Source of the DNA: Gnetum montanum
Lineage: Eukaryota; Streptophyta; Gnetopsida; Gnetales; Gnetaceae
Assembly (NCBI GenBank): GCA_015680685.1
Contig: MNCI01009412.1
Coordinates: 592,588 to 656,587, forward strand
Direction: 5' to 3'
DNA: 64,000 nt
In this document: one piece after another, positions 32,834-44,905 of the stretch
Numbering within the stretch: the stretch's first letter is position 1
How the letters are laid out: each line of letters starts with the position of its first letter
Program-made: the position numbers and the translations under genes
The notes under the pieces: generated by a model
Seen by the model: only the letters and a program-made list of their open reading frames with translations
What the model was told of the DNA's origin: nothing
Database searches by the model: none

Positions 32834-34630
32834 TGAAACACCATAAAATTTTGGCCTAGCACTTTTAGATAAGAATCAAGCTAAGTCATGTTGCTGCTCA
32901 ACATGAGTACAGCATGACCAAACTTGAGAGCCTTCAAAACAACACGAAATCACATACAATGGAGAGAGTAATGGAGCAAGAAAGATCCCCCTCGAGGACC
33001 ATAGGCGACTACACCAACTTTTGGCATCTAGAATCAAAATTTTTGGGCTCAAAATGCTTAGTTTTGGGCTAGGTATAATTTGGCTACATTTTCAGACGCT
33101 GCAGAGCATAAGGCTTAGCGTCACCAACTTTTAGAGCCCTAAAACAGAGTCAAAATAGGCTGAAATCAAGCATAGGGACCCCCCATGACCTTCACCAAGG
33201 TCCCCAGTAGGTCCCAACCTCCAGAAAATCAAGATTTGGGCCTCAAATGTGCCACTTTGACTTGGTGACGCTAGGGTTATTTTTCAGACGCTGCTCAGCG
33301 TCATCAACCAAAATAGGGTCAAAACGACATCTAAATCAGTCCAAATTTGGCACACAAAATCCTCATGACCCATGCCATGCAGATCCACTCTAAAAATGGG
33401 TCTCATAGGTTAAAAAAGGGTTCAAATGTACTTTTTTCAGGTCATACGCTGTTAGTGATGCTGACGCTGGACGCTAGACGCTGATGCTGGACGCCTGACA
33501 CTGGACACCAGACGTTGAAGCTGACGCTGACACTAGATGCTGATGCTGATGCTGGACACCAGATGTTGATGCTAACACTGAAACTAGACGTTGACGCCAG
33601 ATGCAGACGCTAACACCAGACGCTGACGCTGATGCTAGACACTAGACGCCAGACGCTGATGCTGGATGCCAAAGACTAACGCTAGACATTGGACATTGAC
33701 ACTAACATTGACACCAGATGCTAATGCTAAAGTTGGACTCTAGATGCTAACGTTGGATGCTGGACGTTGACGCCAGATGCTAGACACCAGATGCTGATGC
33801 CAACACAGATCTGTAGATCCGGAGGCCCAACATCCAGATCCACTCTTGTACCTTAACATTCCTTTTGCATTTTTCATTTTTCAGCATATCAACCTCTTAT
33901 GCTGTGGATTACACACATCAACGTAAGAGATCTTGGTCACACTGCATGCTGTACATTGTAATATTTCATGCATCTGGTCAACGTACACACCTGTCACCCG
34001 ATCTGAAGTTTTCTCACCCCGTAGCCACTGATCTTCTCCTAGATCTGAATCTCACACCTAAAATCATATAAATCCCCCATTTATCCACAAGATCGGGGTT
34101 GGAAAAATCTAAATCTCACACACATAGGAAATTTGAGCATCAATCTCATACGCGGGGCTTCATACAAACTTGGACGTCGTACACCTGCAATCCAAAACCT
34201 GCATCTTCCCAACATTTGCTCTTGTCCATCGAGGCTAAACGTCTGCCTTGTGACCACTCCTCAATTGCGTTCTGACTGGTGCACATTTTAATTGTTTATC
34301 AATATAAAAAGTTTGCATTATTGCCCAGATTCTTGCGGTTTACATTATTTTTCCTGTTTAGATTTTTCCTGTTTTCATTATTTAAACAGTTTACATTCAT
34401 TTCCATTTGTTTACAATCAGTATTTGCATTTGTTTACATATAACCCAACCCATCGCAATTGCGTACGTTCGGGGAAGTCCTCATTTGATCCGCGTGCGGA
34501 CCATTCAAGGCACTCTGCCTCTGTTGATTTCCAGCTTGCCCTCAGGTGAAGGTAGGGTCTTACTGTTTCATTTGTAGATCTCTCAGTGTCTGTTCATTCC
34601 AGCCTCTCACCGACGATTTCGGACGGTACA
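32834..34630 (+). repeat. 3' LTR of B
   Basis: Partner of 19626-21375, from TGAAACACCATAAAATTTTG to GGACGGTACA, followed by the target duplication CCACT. Contains the GACGCT-type array (33440-33810) and the TATA box (34067-34073). Confidence 0.92.
33440..33810 (+). repeat. GACGCT-type array in the B 3' LTR
   Basis: Same 6- and 12-base unit array as 20213-20560, with a different order of variants. Confidence 0.85.
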
Positions 34631-34635
34631 CCACT

Positions 34636-35259
34636 TGTTATAACATTTTGACCATTAATGGAGCATGCTTATGTATTTGATCTCTACTTGATAAAGAATG
34701 AAAAATTTTTCATGATATCTCATGACATTTAAAGTCAATATACTCATGCGATAAGATTGATCTAAGATTCATTGCATCATATTTGTGTGAAAATGCACCC
34801 TAAGGAGAGGTAATTCCAAGGGAATTTTCAACAAAGATACCACAAATATAAAATTCTTTGTGATCAAATTTATTTTTCCTATAAAAGGTTTTAAAGTTGA
34901 GTAAAAAATGCCAAAATATTCTCCATTGTTGATTACATAAGCTTATGAATTTTCAATTAGTTCAAAATGCTAGGGTTTCAAATTAAATCTAACATTGCAC
35001 AAAACAATTGAATTAGCTATCAGAGATAGAACTTGCATGAGTTTAACATGACTAAAGTGTACAATATTTCTATTTAATAGTTAATATAAGACCATCAAAA
35101 ATGGATTTAGAGAGCCTAAGGACCAGTTTGATCTCAATACATGATTAGCATTAGAACAAATAGTCGAGTGTAGAAAGAAACCCTTATTTTAGGAAAAAGT
35201 ATTTGATCCAAACCTAAAAAGGGGTTTACTATGTACACTTGTCATCTCAACTCATAGAG
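34636..35259. other. No gene seen
   Basis: AT-rich unassigned sequence between element B and the palindromic array. Confidence 0.4.
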
Positions 35260-37060
35260 AAGGCTTATAGAATTAAAAATTGGCTCTAGAAGATGGTTCT
35301 ACTTGACATAGATTAGCAGGATTAAACAATAAGAAAGAACTGAAATTAGCTTTGTGTATGTAAATCCCATATCACACATAAGCTATTGTGTAAAGTAAGT
35401 TAGTAGAACCAAGTACTAGTTCTACAAAAGGTGCAAAAAATGATATTACATTGTTAGCCCTACTTACATGAAAGATTTGTAGAGTAGAAAAATTATTCTA
35501 CTAGGAAATACACTTATGGACTCTACCATATATACTTTGGGAAGAGGGCATTACTTAAAGAATTAAAATTCAACCTTACAAACAAGCTTATCTTTTCTTT
35601 TGCCAAGTCAACTCTATTTATATGGGAAGATTTGTGAAGTTGAAGAATGATTCTATGAAAGGAATGTATAAACAAGTTCTTAAGTCTTTTTCATCTTAAC
35701 AAATTAGCAATGATATGTAGAAGTTTGATTATGCAATTCGTAGAATCAAAATTCTATTTTATAGGCAATGAAAAAATTGGTTCTACAACGTCAACTCTTA
35801 CATCATAATTCAAAGAAATAACTTTAAATGAGGTGTTGTTTATAGAACTACAAAATAGATCTATAGGAAATATCCTTTTCTTTTCTACTACATTAACTTC
35901 ATTATGTGGAAAAGAATTTGTAGAGCTAAAAAGTGGTTTCACAAAAAGTCTCTACAAACAAAGAAATACACAAAATATTTTAAGAGATATTATGCACTTG
36001 TTTCTACTTTGATAAATTAACGATTAAGATGATGTCACATATCATGATGTAGAAGCTCAATTACATGACTTATAGAAACAAAATCTAGTTCTACAAACTA
36101 CCATAAAAGTAGCTATACCATGTTAGCTCCTAATAAGTCACAAAATTTATAAAGTTAAAATTGATCCTAAAAGGGAAGCTTTAGAGGAATTTTTCCATGT
36201 CAACATTTTCAAGTTCATAGAACTAAGAAGTAGCTCTATGAAATGATTCTATAAATAGATAAATTNTTATACTTTGAATCCATCTCAGCAAGTTATAAAG
36301 AGCATGGCATAACACATAGAACCAAAAATTGGTTCTACAAAGAAATTTTATATTTATTCTACCATGTTAGCTTTTATACGATATGAGCACATACAACCAA
36401 AATTTGGTTCTAAAAAGAAGCTTAAAAATTGTTTTTCCATGTTAGCCTTTGAGTAGTGTGGGTTCATCTAACCAAATATTTTTTCTACAAATGAGTTCTT
36501 AAATGGTTTTAGAAATCATATGAGTGCCAAAATATAAAGCTTAGGCATGGGGGTTACCACAAATTATTTTACACATGGAAAATTACAATTTTAATCTAGT
36601 TAAGAGGATTTAAAAGAACTCAAAAGCTACATAAGCTCAAGAAAGAAGAAAATCTTATAGAAGAAAAAATAGATTTATAAATTAGCTCTACAAGTTAACT
36701 ATAGAGCCACTTTGCATATGTCATCTACTTTGTAGAGTGAGTTTGTAGAACATAAAAACAATTCTATGAATAAGTCCCAAAAATGATTCTCCTGGAGAAT
36801 TTCAAAAGCTAGCTTCGAGAATACATTTTCATATCAATATAGGAAGGGATTAAAATATTAACCAAATATTATTGGTAAAAATAAAGAATGGTTCTAAAAA
36901 TTAGATCATTTTTCACTTTCCATAGCAAATTTAGAGAAAGGAATCACTCATAGAGTTAGAATTTGTCTCCAAAAGCAAGTGCATATATGGTCTTTCCACA
37001 TCAGCTCCTTTGTTGAGAAAATTCATAGAACCAAAACTTAGCTCAATAAGTAGATTTAAA
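35260..37060. repeat. Old degenerate array with a palindromic core
   Basis: Units of roughly 70-110 bases recur with a core such as AGAACCAAAAATTGGTTCT (36318-36336), in which the two arms are reverse complements. Other cores are at 35404-35424, 35485-35500 (TAGAAAAATTATTCTA), 35741-35756 (TAGAATCAAAATTCTA), 36073-36093, 36216-36240, 36395-36409 (AACCAAAATTTGGTT) and 36746-36766. Between cores, CCATGTTAGCT- and TCAACTC-type phrases repeat. No coding frame is seen. One unresolved base is at 36266. Confidence 0.6.
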
Positions 37061-38199
37061 AATGGTTCTACATGCTGACATCAGAACCAAGATAAGGCTA
37101 TATGAAGCTACAATAATAAGAATAGATTGGGATGCTAAGCCTAACCTTTGAGCTTTTAATAAAGTTTCTCAACAAAATCAAAGCTTACGACATGTGTCAA
37201 GAACTAAGTTGAACATATTATCTAAAAGAAATAAAATTAAGGAATAGGGGTTTGAATACTAATAAGTGAAATTTGGATGGATTTCAAGCATATAAACATT
37301 AACAAATAGACCTAAGAGCTAAAATAGAGCTAAGAGTAAAGATAGAGTAGTCATTGAAGCATGAAGGAGTGTATCTAAAGTCCTCATAAAATTCATTAGA
37401 AAAATAGCCAATATGTCTCAAAAAGAGAAAGAAGAGATACCTCTAAAATTCCATGATTTTGATACTTTTCTTTCTCTAAATACTTACAACAATATAATCT
37501 GAACATCTATAAGCTTCAACAATGGATTGATGTTGCACGATTGGAGATAGAAGTAGAAGACATGTACATGTTCAACTTTAACAAAGATCATGATTTAATA
37601 GACAAATTAGGCCTTAATTTTAGAAAATCAATGAAATAATGGTGGGAAATATACAAGAAAATAGGACTTTGTAAGCTTGGCTTTAGGCCCATGACAAACC
37701 TCATTAGAGATTTTCTGAATCACCTAATAGCAAAAATAGGTTATGAAAAGGACATGTTATAATTTAGGGGAAATACAAAGGGTTGTATTAACATTAGCAT
37801 TTAGAAGGAATATGGACTCTGTGAAATAGTAAAACTAGACATTATGGAGATATAAGCTCACCAGTTCAGTCAGGAGATGATGAGCAACAAGTTCTAAAAC
37901 CATTCCAAATCTTGGAAAATCATCAAGCTATCATTGACTAATCTAGTGAAGATTTAGGGATATAGGAATGTTGTTCTGAAGGATTGATAGGTTAGGTTCC
38001 CTCAAAGAACATTTAGTTTACCTTAAATTTTTTGTTCTAGATGTATAATTAATTCAATTACCAATTATCATGTTTAGGCTTGGGTAGCTTTAGAAAATAA
38101 GAGTAATGAGTTCAATTGATTCTTTCCTATTCAATATATGAATGATGCATTACAAAAAATCCTTTTAGAAATTCATGACAAATGAGTTCAATTGATTCT
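37061..38199. other. Unassigned; weak coding-like stretch
   Basis: A plus-strand frame at about 37515-37760 reads QQWIDVARLEIEVEDMYMFN and later LGLNFRKSMK with two stops. I do not recognise it. The rest shows no gene. Confidence 0.25.
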
Positions 38200-38749
38200 T
38201 AAATCATTTTTGTTAGATTGTTTAATAATTAAAGTTCTATAACCTAAGAGAATGGCCCCAATTTTTGTTAACTATGCATCACAAAGAAGAGATCATCCAA
38301 AAGATACTTATTATGACTTCTTCTTCGTAGTTATCTATTAAAGGGGCTTCTTTGATGCACAGGCTTTAGAATTCTTAATGTATTGTGTTTATCCTCATTC
38401 TAGTATTTATGTATTGAAAATGCAAAATGATTAGGAGAGTAAGCTATAAACGAATAAATACCTTCAACCTCTAATGACATCATCTCTACTTTAAGAAGCA
38501 TAATATCATATTGTATCTATCTTTTCAATTTAAATTTATCAAGTAGAAGAAGCTTCTAAATTTCTTCTACCTATTTCCAATATATATTTGATAGACTAGA
38601 ACCCCATACAGCAAATCCATAAAGAATAGTACATTGAACAATAACATCATTCTTATATTTATTTTATAAAGTAATTAAGGATTTCATACCACTTGCAACT
38701 ATTTGAGTAATGCATTGATCCTATTTGTAACTATAGGAGTATTCTAGAC
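38200..38749 (-). pseudogene. LINE pseudogene, C-terminal part
   Basis: On minus, VQCTILYGFAVWGSSLSN (about 38650-38600), then WKxVEEIxKLLLLDKFKLK and MLLKVEMMSLEVEGIYSFI follow the usual order of the region after RT in plant LINEs (L.YG.E.WG, then a KIEKIQKxF-like helix and a PxEV...EMG.xPIE-like block). It is the continuation of 41456-40511, separated by solo LTR E2. Frame breaks are frequent. Confidence 0.65.
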
Positions 38750-39556
38750 TATGACGTTTGAAAATGTTGGTGGCTAGAACATCGAGAGGTCAATGGGTAT
38801 ATAGCCTAACTCCGAATCCGTGCAAGGGCTATGCTAGAGAAAATGGAAACGAGGTGCCCTAAATGGTCTTGTCGATTAGACAGGGACTTATGTGGTGTTA
38901 AAATGGCCATGTGTGAGAAGATTTTATACTATGTTAAGTGTGGGCATTAGGTTTGGGAAAGCTAGAGTGTAGTAGGGTGTCTCAGCTTGAGAATTGTGAC
39001 ATGAACGTGTAAATATGTATGAAAAGTGAGAAAATACAAGAATTACACTAAATGCCAAAGAGAAATGCTTGAGAAATGCAACAGAATTTGAGAACAACAG
39101 TGCACCACCCCAAAAGAGGGAGCGTAGCTAATTCACAAAGGTATACATAGTGTATAATAGATGCAGTGGGAGCATAGTCATAGCCTCAGTGGTGTCAGGC
39201 TATGAGGTTTGGTGCTCACTATGTTGGATTATGCCTACTAGGTTGGTAGCCACAGTGTACCATGTGATGTTCTATGAGGCTGCAATGGGGCTATAGTCTA
39301 CCATGTAGGGGACCTATGCCTCTCTACTAGTGTGGTGTGCTCTGGGTCTCGTTTGCCCATGGAGCTAAGTGCCAAGATGTCAAAGTGCCAAATGCTAAAA
39401 TGGAAGTGCCAATCACCTTACTGGTCAAGAATGGAAGCCTTCTCCTTTCTTCTATTTTTCTCTTTTTTTCCTTTCTTTGAAACATTAGGGTGCAGGGGTA
39501 CTTATAGGACTAGGGTTAGCCCAAAATGCGAATCAGGTTCCACGTAGCAGTGTGGT

Positions 39557-40056
39557 GGATGGGCTTGTCTGCTAAGCTTGTCCCATGATATGCACAGGAA
39601 ATAGGACACTATTTGCAATGCTTATCCCATGTTACGTGTAGGACATGAGACGCTATCTACTACGCTTGTCCTGTGTTACACATGGGACACAAGATGCTGG
39701 CTGCTATGCTCGTCCAATGTTACATGCAAGACACAGGATGCTAGCTACTAGGCTTATCCCATGTTACGTGTAGGACATGGGACATTGGTTGCTAGGCTTG
39801 TCCCATGTTACACATAGGACATAGGACACTAGCTGCTGGGCTTAGCCTATGTTACATGCAAGAAACAAGACATTGTCTGCTATGCTTGTTCTATGTTACA
39901 CACGGGACACAAGATGCTAGTTGCTATGCCTGTCCTATGTTATACGTAGGACATGAGAAATTATCTACTATGCTTGTCCTATGTTATGTGTGAGACACAA
40001 GATGCTAGCTGCTACGCTCATACTATGTTATGCACAAGACACAGGACACTATCTAC
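39557..40056 (-). repeat. 44-base minisatellite inside LTR E2
   Basis: About eleven units with a core CTTGTCCCATGTTACACATA GGACA in plus orientation. The GTTAC positions 39631, 39675 and 39719 give a period of 44. E1 has about four. Confidence 0.85.
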
Positions 40057-40335
40057 TATGTTACGCTATGCTACACTGTATAGCATCATAAGGTGCTACG
40101 CTATGTAATGTGCTACACTACGCTATGCTATGCAGTATGACAAGGTGCTACGCTATGCTATCTTGCACAACGTGATAGGGTGCTACGCTATGCTACATTA
40201 TGCAACGTGACATGATGCTACACTATGCAGCGTAACAAGGTGCTACGTTGTGCTACACTACACAGTGTGACAAGATGCTATGCTATGCAACATGATAGGG
40301 TGCTATGTTGTCCTATATTACGGAGTGTGACATGT
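40057..40335. repeat. GCTACGCTATGCTAC-type array in E2
   Basis: Units of 25 and 35 bases alternate (GGTGCTACGCTATGCTA with AACGTGACA-type spacers), built from a 10-base GCTACGCTAT subunit. It is not obvious in E1. Confidence 0.75.
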
Positions 40336-40510
40336 GAATCTGTAGAAAGAGCGATCATTCCAACACTTTAGACAAATTTTGCAAATCTAGTAGTTCAAGC
40401 TAACTACACTCAACACTTGGAAAAATATGGGCAAAGTGCCACCATTTTTCCACTTAGCCAAATTTGCAGTCAGGATGCCGAGACCTAAAATTTTGTGGTG
40501 TTTCATAGAC

Positions 40511-41456
40511 CAAGATATTTAAAAGAGAAAATTAGATCAACATATTCATGTGCTATAGTAAAATTCGACATCATATTAAATATGTCATAAATCATGATTT
40601 TTTTGGATATTAACTTTCATTATTGAATGTTGACAAAAGGCATTATGAGTATTAAGCATTTGTTAAAATCCTTTTATTAAATATGAAATTAAGATAACAT
40701 CATTAACATAGAGTAAGAGTCTGACACAACTACTTTTAGATGTAATTATAAATTGAGCTAGTATTTTATGCATCCACTCTTCAAGTTCATCAATAAAAAA
40801 TCCAAATAAATTAGAAGAAAGACAACATCTTTGTTTAACATCAACAAAAATATTAAATAAGATTCTTTCTTATTCATTTAGAAGTTGAATACCTATTGCT
40901 TTGTAAATTATTTTGATAACGTATAACAATGTGCTAGGAAATTCTAAATTTTCTAAATACCTTCATAACTTTCATTGAATGAAAAAATTATAGGTGTTAG
41001 AAAACATAAAAATTAGATAAAATTTTTCTTGTTTATAACTTTTTCTCTATCAATATGATATTTTAATATGATGAGATAACCTTTACCAAAATTGTACCTA
41101 TTTGATTTTGTTTAACCCATCTTTTAAGCATAAATTCTAGAATAGTGTTCATAAGCTTGAAAAAGATATTGATGATTATAACTAATCTATAATTATTTAT
41201 ATGTTTGTTTCCTTTATTAATGAGCATAATTTCTTTATTGATGCACCATTCCTTTTCTAATCCCACTTGCATTGCAAAATTTAAATTCTTCTAGATGAGA
41301 TTCTACACCAATTGTTTGTTCTACTAGGAATTTCTCTACATAAGTTATTTACATCATTGAATTTTATTGATTCTATTTTTATCCTCTACATTTTTTCATT
41401 AAAAGAAATGAAAAATGTATTACAACTATTATGAAAATATTCTATTATATCATTAC
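40511..41456 (-). pseudogene. LINE reverse transcriptase pseudogene, central part
   Basis: On minus, from about 41272: GLEKEWCINKE, then NKGNKHINNYRLVIIINIFF and LMNTILEFMLKRWVKQNQI, matching the YK.GD..P.NYR.I....LGKL..SIL..RL..W block of non-LTR retrotransposon RTs. Further on, VDVKQRCCLSSNLFGFFIDE (about 40840) matches the V.QG..LSP.LF...ID.LE motif, and the catalytic box reads YVND at about 40710 where YADD is expected. Later stops and frameshifts are many. Its upstream part is at 49140-48502 beyond A2, and its downstream part at 38749-38200 beyond E2. Confidence 0.8.
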
Positions 41457-42166
41457 TGATGAGTGGTGAGGTACCCCTACACTCAACCATATGAATACGA
41501 GCGTTACATGCACAATTCGGTTGAATTCTGCAGACTAAGTGCCTACACACCTTATGGAACACCTAAGGTTAATCAATCATTGTCTTCCCAAACTCACTTG
41601 TATTTGTCATAGTTGTATGGTTAAGTGAACTTGAGGTACATGATTTTTATATCTTTTATGTTTTATCGCCTATGCTAAGAGAGGAAAGGGTTGAAGAGAC
41701 TACGTAACTAACTTGAACTAGCTAAGCCTTAATTATCCTAGCATCAGTATCCGTTCCCACTTTCCATTTCACACCCTGAACCAATGCAAAACTACTGGGC
41801 TACCAAATGCTATTCGTTACTCGGATTACCAAGCGTAACGCACATGCTCGAAGCGGTCATACTGAAAGCACTTAACTATGAGAGTTGAGGGTTGAGAGAG
41901 ATTAAGTCCTAAGAAAGCATTTAACATTCAATAGTAATTAAATCCTCATTAGCTTGGTCCATGCACTGCAAGGTTTATCGAAAAGTTCATCTTTATTTCT
42001 GTACACAAACTTGTGCTCAGGTACAATATTTGCTCGAATAAAGATCTGTTCACTTGGGGACTCCTACTACGGGCACATGGAAATTATTCTATCTCTAGAA
42101 TGGAAAAACTGCAAGACTTTGGCTATAGTCTTGATCTAGATTGTGAAACAAGGGCGAGCCACCTCT

Positions 42167-42174
42167 TATTTATA
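42167..42174 (-). promoter_or_regulatory. TATA box in the A2 3' LTR
   Basis: TATAAATA on minus, followed by AGAGGTGG. The other LTR has it at 48397-48390. Confidence 0.6.
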
Positions 42175-42181
42175 GAAATGG

Positions 42182-42283
42182 AGGTGGACTATGATATCGT
42201 GTATGCGATATCGTGGGAAAGACACTATATCGCGTACGATACATTGTGTACGTCATATCGTAGCCCATGCGATATCACATCCC
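42182..42283 (-). promoter_or_regulatory. Clustered GCGATATC palindromes in A2 U3
   Basis: Four to five copies of (G)CGATATC(G/A)-type palindromic words and TATCGCGTACGATA lie upstream of the TATA box. The other LTR has the same cluster at 48413-48490. In A1 the equivalent place has GCGACGTCACATATGCGATG. Confidence 0.5.
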
Positions 42284-42287
42284 ATCA

Positions 42288-42325
42288 TACCCCCATGATT
42301 GAATAAAAACTCATCCTCGAGTTCC
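42288..42325 (-). other. Polypurine box before the A2 3' LTR
   Basis: On minus, CTCGAGGATGAGTTTTTATT then CAATCATGGGGGTA joins the LTR. It is the same box as A1 17746-17780. Confidence 0.65.
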
Positions 42326-44205
42326 TTACAAAATATTGGGAAGGTATGGGATTATTGACTTGAGTGGAACTAATGGTGAATGGGATAACATGTGAACAAA
42401 TCATCATTACAAAACATGACAAAACTAGTGTTCACGACAACAAGAGTGAACACTTGATACATTTGATATCAAGCCTTATTTGGTAGCTGAGAAGAGAGAG
42501 AGAGAGAGAGAAAGAATTTTTTTGCTGCCACCGCCAAGATTGCGCCTTTCGTTGTCTATCCGTAAGCATGCCATCAATCTCATTCCTTGCATAACTACTT
42601 CAACATCGATCCATTGCAAGTGTTCACTCTAGATCCAATCCATTGTTGTATGATTATCATCTGCACACACAACACAGTATTATATTAGCAAGGGTAAATG
42701 AGTTTCAATGCAATTAATACCTTGCTTCGGTGAAAGGTCCATTGGCTGAGTTGTGGTATGGCTAATTGCAGATTTTGGAGACATAATAATGGTGACTACC
42801 AAAGGTGTAGGGGTTAGGAGAATGTTGAAAAATGGAAAAAATTGGGTCAAGACCCCCATGACTAAGAGTGAAGCTCCGGTAGCGATAGAAAGGAGAAAGA
42901 AAATAAATGAGAAAGATGGAGAAAAAGAGACAACTACAATGTTGATGAAATGGATGTCAAGATGAAAATGAACAAAGTAAGGTTGATTGCAACAATGTTT
43001 AAGGGAAAGAAATTAACTGATGCACCAAATAGGAATGCTAGTGGGTCCTCCCAAAAGTAGGCTCATGGCCTTAATGCCCTGACAACCCCACATTCAAAGA
43101 GTCCATAGGCTCTAGGAATGTCATTTGGAAGAAGAGTTAAAGTCTTAACCACAAGAATTTACCAAAAGAAAATGATGCATCAATCAAAATACAATCTAAT
43201 GATACAACCGGTAATGAGGTGAACAATGGAGAAAGAATCATGGAAAGAAGAGGATGGAATGGAATCTCAGGAACAAGGTGATGTACAACCCCTTGTGTAT
43301 TTAATAATTAATGTGACTTAGTAGATCCCATTCCAAGTACAGCCTCAAACAAACCACCTCCAGTGACTTCACATTAATACATTCGGCTAATCCATCCTCC
43401 CGGAGTAACAAGAATTCCTTCTTTAAAGAGCCACCACCAACCCAATGAAATAAAAGATGAGAAGATAGGAAGCAAGAAGGACCTTAGTTAGAGGGAATAT
43501 GTTTATTTTAGTTCCATAACTAGTGCTTATAGCCCAAATGATTATTTTGTCAAAGGGGTGTGCTTTGAATTCTCATAGTCTTTTTTTTGTGTTTTTGCAT
43601 GAGAACCACACCATGCAAAGACTTATTATTTTTATTTTATTTACTCAGCTTCCCAATAATTGGGTAACATCAAAATGGTAGGAAAACTCAAGAAGAAAAC
43701 ATCCAAGAACCCAAGAGAATGGCCAACACAAATGCATCAAGTTCCCTTGAAGCCACACCTTTTTCAATCCTTGAGTCCTTCCTTAGTTTGAGAAATGCCC
43801 AGTCACCAATTCATTGAAAGTTGTTTTTATTTTGAAGAAAGGGACTGTATAGTTCCAAGCCAAGAGAGACCATAGAATTTTATGGATGTATGGATGAAGC
43901 GGACCCATTGCTTGTCATATCAAAAGGCCATACTTAGTATCAACATCATATCTTAAAGGTAAAAACCAAACATTAGCAATCAATGGAAAACAGTTCATAC
44001 AATCTCTAGAGCACTTATTAAGTAACAAACCTAACAAAATAGATAACACACATACACACACAAAAATAAAAGAAAAAGTATAAACAAGGTTGTAAAAGAA
44101 AAATAAGAAAAGTTAGAGAAATTTGTAAAAAAAAATGTGCAAAACAAAAATTTAAAAGAAACTGAGGGCCTCAATTTATTAGCATAGGTGGCCATCTCTC
44201 CCATG
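42326..44205 (-). other. A2 tail region
   Basis: Homologous to the A1 tail (15905-17745): a single copy of the unit that A1 repeats (about 43545-43640), the AAAGTAGGCTCATGGCCTTA phrase (about 43053) shared with F, and a T-rich (minus) part at 44040-44190. A (GA)n microsatellite lies at 42488-42513. A 70-codon plus-strand frame at 42753-42965 runs against the element direction and is not convincing. Confidence 0.6.
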
Positions 44206-44211
44206 ACTGAA

Positions 44212-44905
44212 TTAAAAGGAAGAGATCTGAAATAAGGAGTGTTTATTTAAATTTTTTAAAAGTGTCCAACTTCTCCCAATTGATGTTTTTAGATTAAGGG
44301 TTGGAAGTTGGTGACACTCATATTCCAATATATCTATGCTTTCGTTGTGGTTGCAGGCTATTTCCCTAGTTAGTTCCATGCATATTGGTGGGTTTCTCTC
44401 TTGATTAGCTACCAACCACTAGGTGTTCTCTTGTTGTGTGGTTGCTACATATAGGCACCTTTGTATCTGAGTCTCTTGGGCACACCAATTGCATACAGGA
44501 GATGTTGAGCATTCCTGTATGTCATCACCCTTGGTATCACTGTATGTGATGCATGAAACTTTCTTCTTCTCGATCTTTCCATAAATATTTTCCTTAGATA
44601 TTTCCAAGGAAAGATCATGAATTCCTAGGCATGTGTTGATGGTGCTAAGCCACGTCCTTCCCATTATAATTGGAATATCTCCTTTATTACTTTTGACTTC
44701 TATCACCAACAAATCAGCCAAATATGACCAACCACACATAGTGGTAATAATGTCCTCTGCCAATCCCAAGGGAATGGTGATGGACTGGTCTACCATCTCT
44801 AGTTGAATATTGCTCCTCTTGAGTGGAGGAAAGTTCTAGGCTTTAGACATCTCTCGTGATATTAAGTTAACTCTAGAACCTGAGTCAAGAAGAGCCTTAC
44901 ATGGT
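44212..44905 (-). pseudogene. A2 protease pseudogene
   Basis: On minus: ALLDSGSRVNLIS at about 44905-44867, with the catalytic DSG kept. Then LKRSNIQLEMVDQSITIPLG, GWSYLADLLVIEVKSNKGDI, PIIMGRTWLSTIN and SLEISKENIYGKIEKKKVSC follow. The frame 44796-44419 is open for 125 codons, then a stop and a last stretch, MVANQERNPPICMEL to 44212. It is better preserved than the A1 and A3 equivalents. It is not followed by RT. Confidence 0.85.

Larger units (their letters stand above)
19626..34630 (+). mobile_element. Complete 15 kb non-autonomous gypsy element B (gag-protease only)
   Basis: LTRs of 1750 and 1797 bases with TG...CA ends and a perfect target duplication CCACT (19621-19625 and 34631-34635). 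A primer-binding site lies seven bases after the 5' LTR. The interior holds a leader minisatellite, Tat-like gag, a protease-containing frame to 26200, and then more than 6 kb with several minisatellites and unassigned sequence. No RT, RNase H or integrase motif is recognisable in any frame. Gag and protease stops are few and mostly transition-type, so the element is younger or less decayed than A1. It probably depended on a related autonomous element. Confidence 0.9.
38750..40505 (-). mobile_element. Solo LTR E2
   Basis: A single LTR in reverse orientation relative to E1, starting on minus TGAAACACCACAAAATTTTA (from 40505). It is flanked by a perfect 5-base duplication, TAGAC (38745-38749 and 40506-40510), with no interior sequence. 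This is the product of recombination between two LTRs. The minus-strand TATA-like box is at 39506-39499. It sits inside the LINE pseudogene, so it came later. Confidence 0.85.
41457..42287 (-). repeat. 3' LTR of A2
   Basis: Minus-strand LTR starting TGATGGGATGTGATATCGCA and ending ACCACTCATCA. It matches 47680-48496 at roughly nine in ten positions by eye; most differences are transitions. The minus TATA box TATAAATA is at 42174-42167. Confidence 0.9.
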
